Source of the DNA: CAVWQV01 sp963757115
GTDB taxonomy: Bacteria > Pseudomonadota > Alphaproteobacteria > Acetobacterales > Acetobacteraceae
Reading direction: 5' to 3'
Length of the DNA: 64,000 nucleotides
Assembly: GCA_963757115.1 (NCBI GenBank)
Contig: CAVWQV010000005.1
Location: 1 to 64,000 of the forward strand
Of this stretch, positions 61,588 to 64,000 are shown piece by piece. The position numbers and the translations under genes are program-made. Numbering within the stretch: the stretch's first letter is position 1; every line of letters starts with the position of its first letter. The notes under the pieces were generated by a model. That model did not search any database. It was not told where the DNA came from and worked only from the letters and a program-made list of their open reading frames with translations.

Positions 61588-62772
61588 CTATGTCCGCGGC
61601 CGGTTGAGGTCGGCAATGTTGGCGACGACCGCGCCCGTCAGCATCAGGGCCGCCATGGGCCTCACCGACCCGTCGCTGAGCAGCCCGACCAGCAGCCCGC
61701 TCGTCGCCCCCAGCATGAACTGCAACGTGCCCAGCAGCGCCGAGGCGCTGCCGGCGTGGGCGGGGTGGCGCGCGAGCGCTCCCACGGTCGCGTTCGGCTG
61801 GATGAAACCGAAGCTTGCCATGTTGACGAACAACGGGATGAGCACCGCGAGGACTACGCCCGCTTCGATCCAGGCCACGCAGGTCAGCGCCGCGGTCGCG
61901 AGCAGCGAGACGCGCACCGCCGTCCGCAGCACCCGGCTCGATCCCCAGCGTGACAGGGCATACGGGTTCACTTGCGAGGCGGCGATCAGCCACGCCGCGC
62001 ACAATCCGAATATGAGGCCGAACTGCGACGGGCTCAGGCCGAAGTGGTCGATGAACACGTTGGGCGAGCCGCCCAGATAGGCGAACAGGCTGAACGAGCT
62101 GGCGCCGCCGATCAGCGTATTGGTGATGAAACCGCGGTCGCGCAGGATAGTGAGATAGCGGCTGATTTGTGCCGTCGCGCTGAGGTGGAGGCGGCGGGAA
62201 CGCGGCAGGGTCTCCGGGAGGAAGCGCAGCACCGACACCCAGCACAGCGCCCCGTAGGCGGCGATGACCCAGAAAATCATCTGCCATCGCGACCAGGCGA
62301 GCACAAAGCCGCCGAGCGTGGGGGCGAGGATCGGGGCCGCGCCCATCACCAGCATCAGCCGCGACATCAGCCGAGCCGCCTCGTGCCCGGTCGCGAGATC
62401 GCGAACGATTGCCCGCGGGATCACCATGCTCGCCGAGCCCCCGACCGCCGCCACGGCGCGAAAGATGGTGAGCCACACGAGGTCGGGCGCCAGCGCGCAG
62501 CCGACCGTCGCCAGGGTGTAGACGCCGGTCCCGAGGAGGAGGGGCAGCCGCCGGCCGAACCGATCAGCCAGCGTCCCCTGCATCAGTTGCCCGACCGAGA
62601 TGCCGGCGAAGAACGCCGCGAGCGTGATCTGCGCCGTCCCGGGCGCGCCGCCGAGGTCGGCCTCGATCTGCGGGAAGGCGGGCAGGTACATGTCGATGGA
62701 GACCGGCCCGACGGCGGTCAGCACACCGAGAAGCAGGGGCAGCCACTTGGGAGCGCGCATCGCGCCCTTCAT
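61588..62772 (-). CDS. Bcr/CflA-type multidrug MFS transporter
   Basis: The 394-residue MFS has 12 membrane segments. GVLTAVGPVSIDMYLPAFPQIEADLG, GQLMQGTLADRFGRRLPLLLG and QPNATVGALARHPAHAGSASALLGTLQFMLGA are diagnostic for Bcr/CflA drug-resistance transporters. Start is chosen at 62772; 62760 and 62796 are possible. Divergent from marC. Confidence 0.9.
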   Translation of the reverse strand: MKGAMRAPKWLPLLLGVLTAVGPVSIDMYLPAFPQIEADLGGAPGTAQITLAAFFAGISVGQLMQGTLADRFGRRLPLLLGTGVYTLATVGCALAPDLVWLTIFRAVAAVGGSASMVIPRAIVRDLATGHEAARLMSRLMLVMGAAPILAPTLGGFVLAWSRWQMIFWVIAAYGALCWVSVLRFLPETLPRSRRLHLSATAQISRYLTILRDRGFITNTLIGGASSFSLFAYLGGSPNVFIDHFGLSPSQFGLIFGLCAAWLIAASQVNPYALSRWGSSRVLRTAVRVSLLATAALTCVAWIEAGVVLAVLIPLFVNMASFGFIQPNATVGALARHPAHAGSASALLGTLQFMLGATSGLLVGLLSDGSVRPMAALMLTGAVVANIADLNRPRT

Positions 62773-62966
62773 CGCAGGCGTCCCCGCCTGCGCCAAGGCG
62801 GAAGGATGGAAGCACGTCGCCGCAATTGCGCGGCCAGGACTTTGTCATCGTCGTGCTTCGACCATCGCCAATGCACGGAATGTCAGCGTCGCGCTGCCGC
62901 AATGCCGAACTGGTCCGACGCGGGCCGACGGTTGCGCGCTCCCGACCACCGGCGGAAGCTCCTTCG

Positions 62967-63623
62967 ATGCAAGCGGCGCTGCAAGCCTTTCTAATCGGGT
63001 TTCCGGCGCTGTTCTCCATCGTGAACCCGGCCTCCGCGGCCTTCATCTTCCGGGAAGTCACCGCCGGGCACACCCATGCGGAGCGGCTCATCCTGTCGCG
63101 CCGGGTCGCGACCTACTCGCTCCTGGTCATGCTCGTCGCACTCTGGGCGGGCTCGACCGTCCTCGGCTTCTTCGGGATCAGCCTGGCCGCACTTCGTGTC
63201 GCGGGCGGGCTCGTCGTAATGTCCAACGCCTGGGAGATCCTCCGCACGCCGGAGGAACGGCACGCGCGCAAGCAGGAGGAGGCGAACGCCCCCGACGCCA
63301 GCGAGGACATCGCATTCTTTCCACTCACCTTGCCGTTCACCACCGGGCCCGGCACCATCTCCGTCGCCATCGCCTTGAGCGCCGGTCATCCCGGCGGGGG
63401 TGTAGCGTTCGGTTGGTTCCTGCTCGGCGCGACGGCCGCCGCGGCAGCGATGTCAGTGGTGATCTGGATAACGTTCCGTTTCGCCGACACCATCGTCGAC
63501 CGGCTCGGGCCGACCGGCAGCCGCACCGCGACCAGGCTGTTCGCCTTCCTGCTGCTCTGCATCGGCGTGCAGATTCTCATTACCGGCGTGCAGGACGTGC
63601 TGCGGCCGATCATGCGGGGCTGA
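62967..63623 (+). CDS. MarC-family membrane protein
   Basis: The 218-residue integral membrane protein has six predicted spans. FLIGFPALFSIVNPASAAFIFREVTAG, AGGLVVMSNAWEIL and FFPLTLPFTTGPGTISVAIAL are typical of MarC (UPF0056). Despite the name no resistance role is established. The ATG at 62967 starts directly at the first span. Confidence 0.92.
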   Translation: MQAALQAFLIGFPALFSIVNPASAAFIFREVTAGHTHAERLILSRRVATYSLLVMLVALWAGSTVLGFFGISLAALRVAGGLVVMSNAWEILRTPEERHARKQEEANAPDASEDIAFFPLTLPFTTGPGTISVAIALSAGHPGGGVAFGWFLLGATAAAAAMSVVIWITFRFADTIVDRLGPTGSRTATRLFAFLLLCIGVQILITGVQDVLRPIMRG

Positions 63624-63639
63624 ACCGTCAGCCGAGGTT

Positions 63640-64000
63640 TTACGGATCGGGTCCGACGCGCACCAGCACTTTGCCGAAATTGCGCCCGCTCAGCATTGTC
63701 AGCAGCGCCTCCGGGGCGTTCTCGAGCCCTTCGGTGACGTCCTCGCGATAGCGCAGCCGGCCTTCGCGCATCCAACCCCGCAGAGCTGCAAGCGCTTCGT
63801 CCTGCATCGAGGCGTAGTCGCTGGAGATATATCCGCGCAGCAGCAGGCGCTTGGTCAACACCGCCCGCATCAAATCGGGGACTCGGTTGGGGCCCGGAGG
63901 AGACGCGGTCTTGTCGTACTGCGAGATCAGGCCGCAGACCGGCACGCGGGCGAAATCGTTGAGCAACGGGAACACCGCGTCCCACACGGCCCCGCCGACA
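63640..64000 (-). CDS. MDR-family NADP oxidoreductase, C-terminal fragment (cut by right edge)
   Basis: The frame is open to the edge and encodes about 120 C-terminal residues. VGGAVWDAVFPLLNDFARVPVCGLISQYD, GYISSDYASMQDEALAALRGWMREGRLRYREDVTEGLENAPEALLTMLSGRNFGKVLVRV matches zinc-independent MDR reductases of the CurA/leukotriene B4 dehydrogenase type. These reduce alkenals and enones with NADPH. The N-terminal catalytic and most of the Rossmann region lie outside the window. Confidence 0.88.
   Translation of the reverse strand, partial: VGGAVWDAVFPLLNDFARVPVCGLISQYDKTASPPGPNRVPDLMRAVLTKRLLLRGYISSDYASMQDEALAALRGWMREGRLRYREDVTEGLENAPEALLTMLSGRNFGKVLVRVGPDP

Noticed and set aside
1..64000. 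tRNA, rRNA, CRISPR, insertion sequence or prophage features
   Set aside because: No conserved tRNA or rRNA sequences, no regularly spaced repeats, no transposase, integrase or phage genes were seen.

Overview
This GC-rich, gene-dense window comes from an alphaproteobacterium, most likely in the Rhodospirillales/Acetobacteraceae neighbourhood. The placement is inferred from gene content: a GcrA cell-cycle regulator, a ctaC-ctaD-ctaB-coxF-ctaG-ctaE-SURF1 aa3 oxidase cluster, pheA-kdsB back to back with a membrane-anchored cytochrome c, yejABEF, a PmtA-like methyltransferase, and an unlinked thrC-M16-pmbA operon. No rRNA, tRNA, CRISPR array, insertion sequence or phage gene was found.

Layout. 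1-3750 (minus): larC-larE-larB (nickel-pincer cofactor synthesis) and a Tat-signal aldo/keto reductase cut by the left edge. 3984-5390: a phospholipase C-type phosphoesterase. 5435-18308: two divergent operons for purine uptake and oxidation. The leftward operon reads porin, 8-oxoguanine deaminase, FAD subunit, fused [2Fe-2S]/molybdopterin hydroxylase, DHA2-type MFS. The rightward operon is a four-gene BMP/nucleoside-type ABC transporter. The gap between them carries two outward-facing matches to the sigma-54 -24/-12 promoter. 18416-26672: NTF2-like and coiled-coil proteins, a TetR-controlled RND efflux pair, a beta-helix-like protein and an SHS-type MFS carrier whose ribosome binding site lies inside a perfect hairpin. 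26690-35797: pheA, kdsB, cytochrome c, an inositol-phosphatase-family (HisN-like) enzyme and yejABEF. 35831-39779: OBAP-family protein, SDR, 2OG-Fe(II) oxygenase, small membrane protein and Tim44-like protein. 39820-43831: pmbA, M16 peptidase and thrC as an overlapping operon. 43976-52669: a GlcG-like secreted protein and the long cytochrome oxidase operon. 52802-56111: PmtA-like methyltransferase, cold-shock protein, GcrA, formamidase, TatA. 56255-60599: rfbBACD (dTDP-L-rhamnose) with a rhamnosyltransferase-like GT2. 60792-64000: SDR, Bcr/CflA MFS, MarC and the C-terminal part of an MDR oxidoreductase cut by the right edge.

Sequence quality matters for reading this window. Several otherwise well-conserved genes (larB, the BMP protein, RND permease, yejF, pmbA, M16 peptidase) are broken by one or two single-base indels. 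The molybdenum hydroxylase changes frame about ten times in 2.4 kb while keeping its motifs. This looks more like residual sequencing error, locally concentrated, than ordinary gene decay, but the sequence alone cannot decide it.

The most coherent biological proposal is a nitrogen-regulated (sigma-54) system for taking up and oxidising purines, possibly oxidised purines such as 8-oxoguanine. It would comprise an outer-membrane porin, an inner-membrane ABC importer, a deaminase, a molybdenum hydroxylase and an exporter-type MFS.
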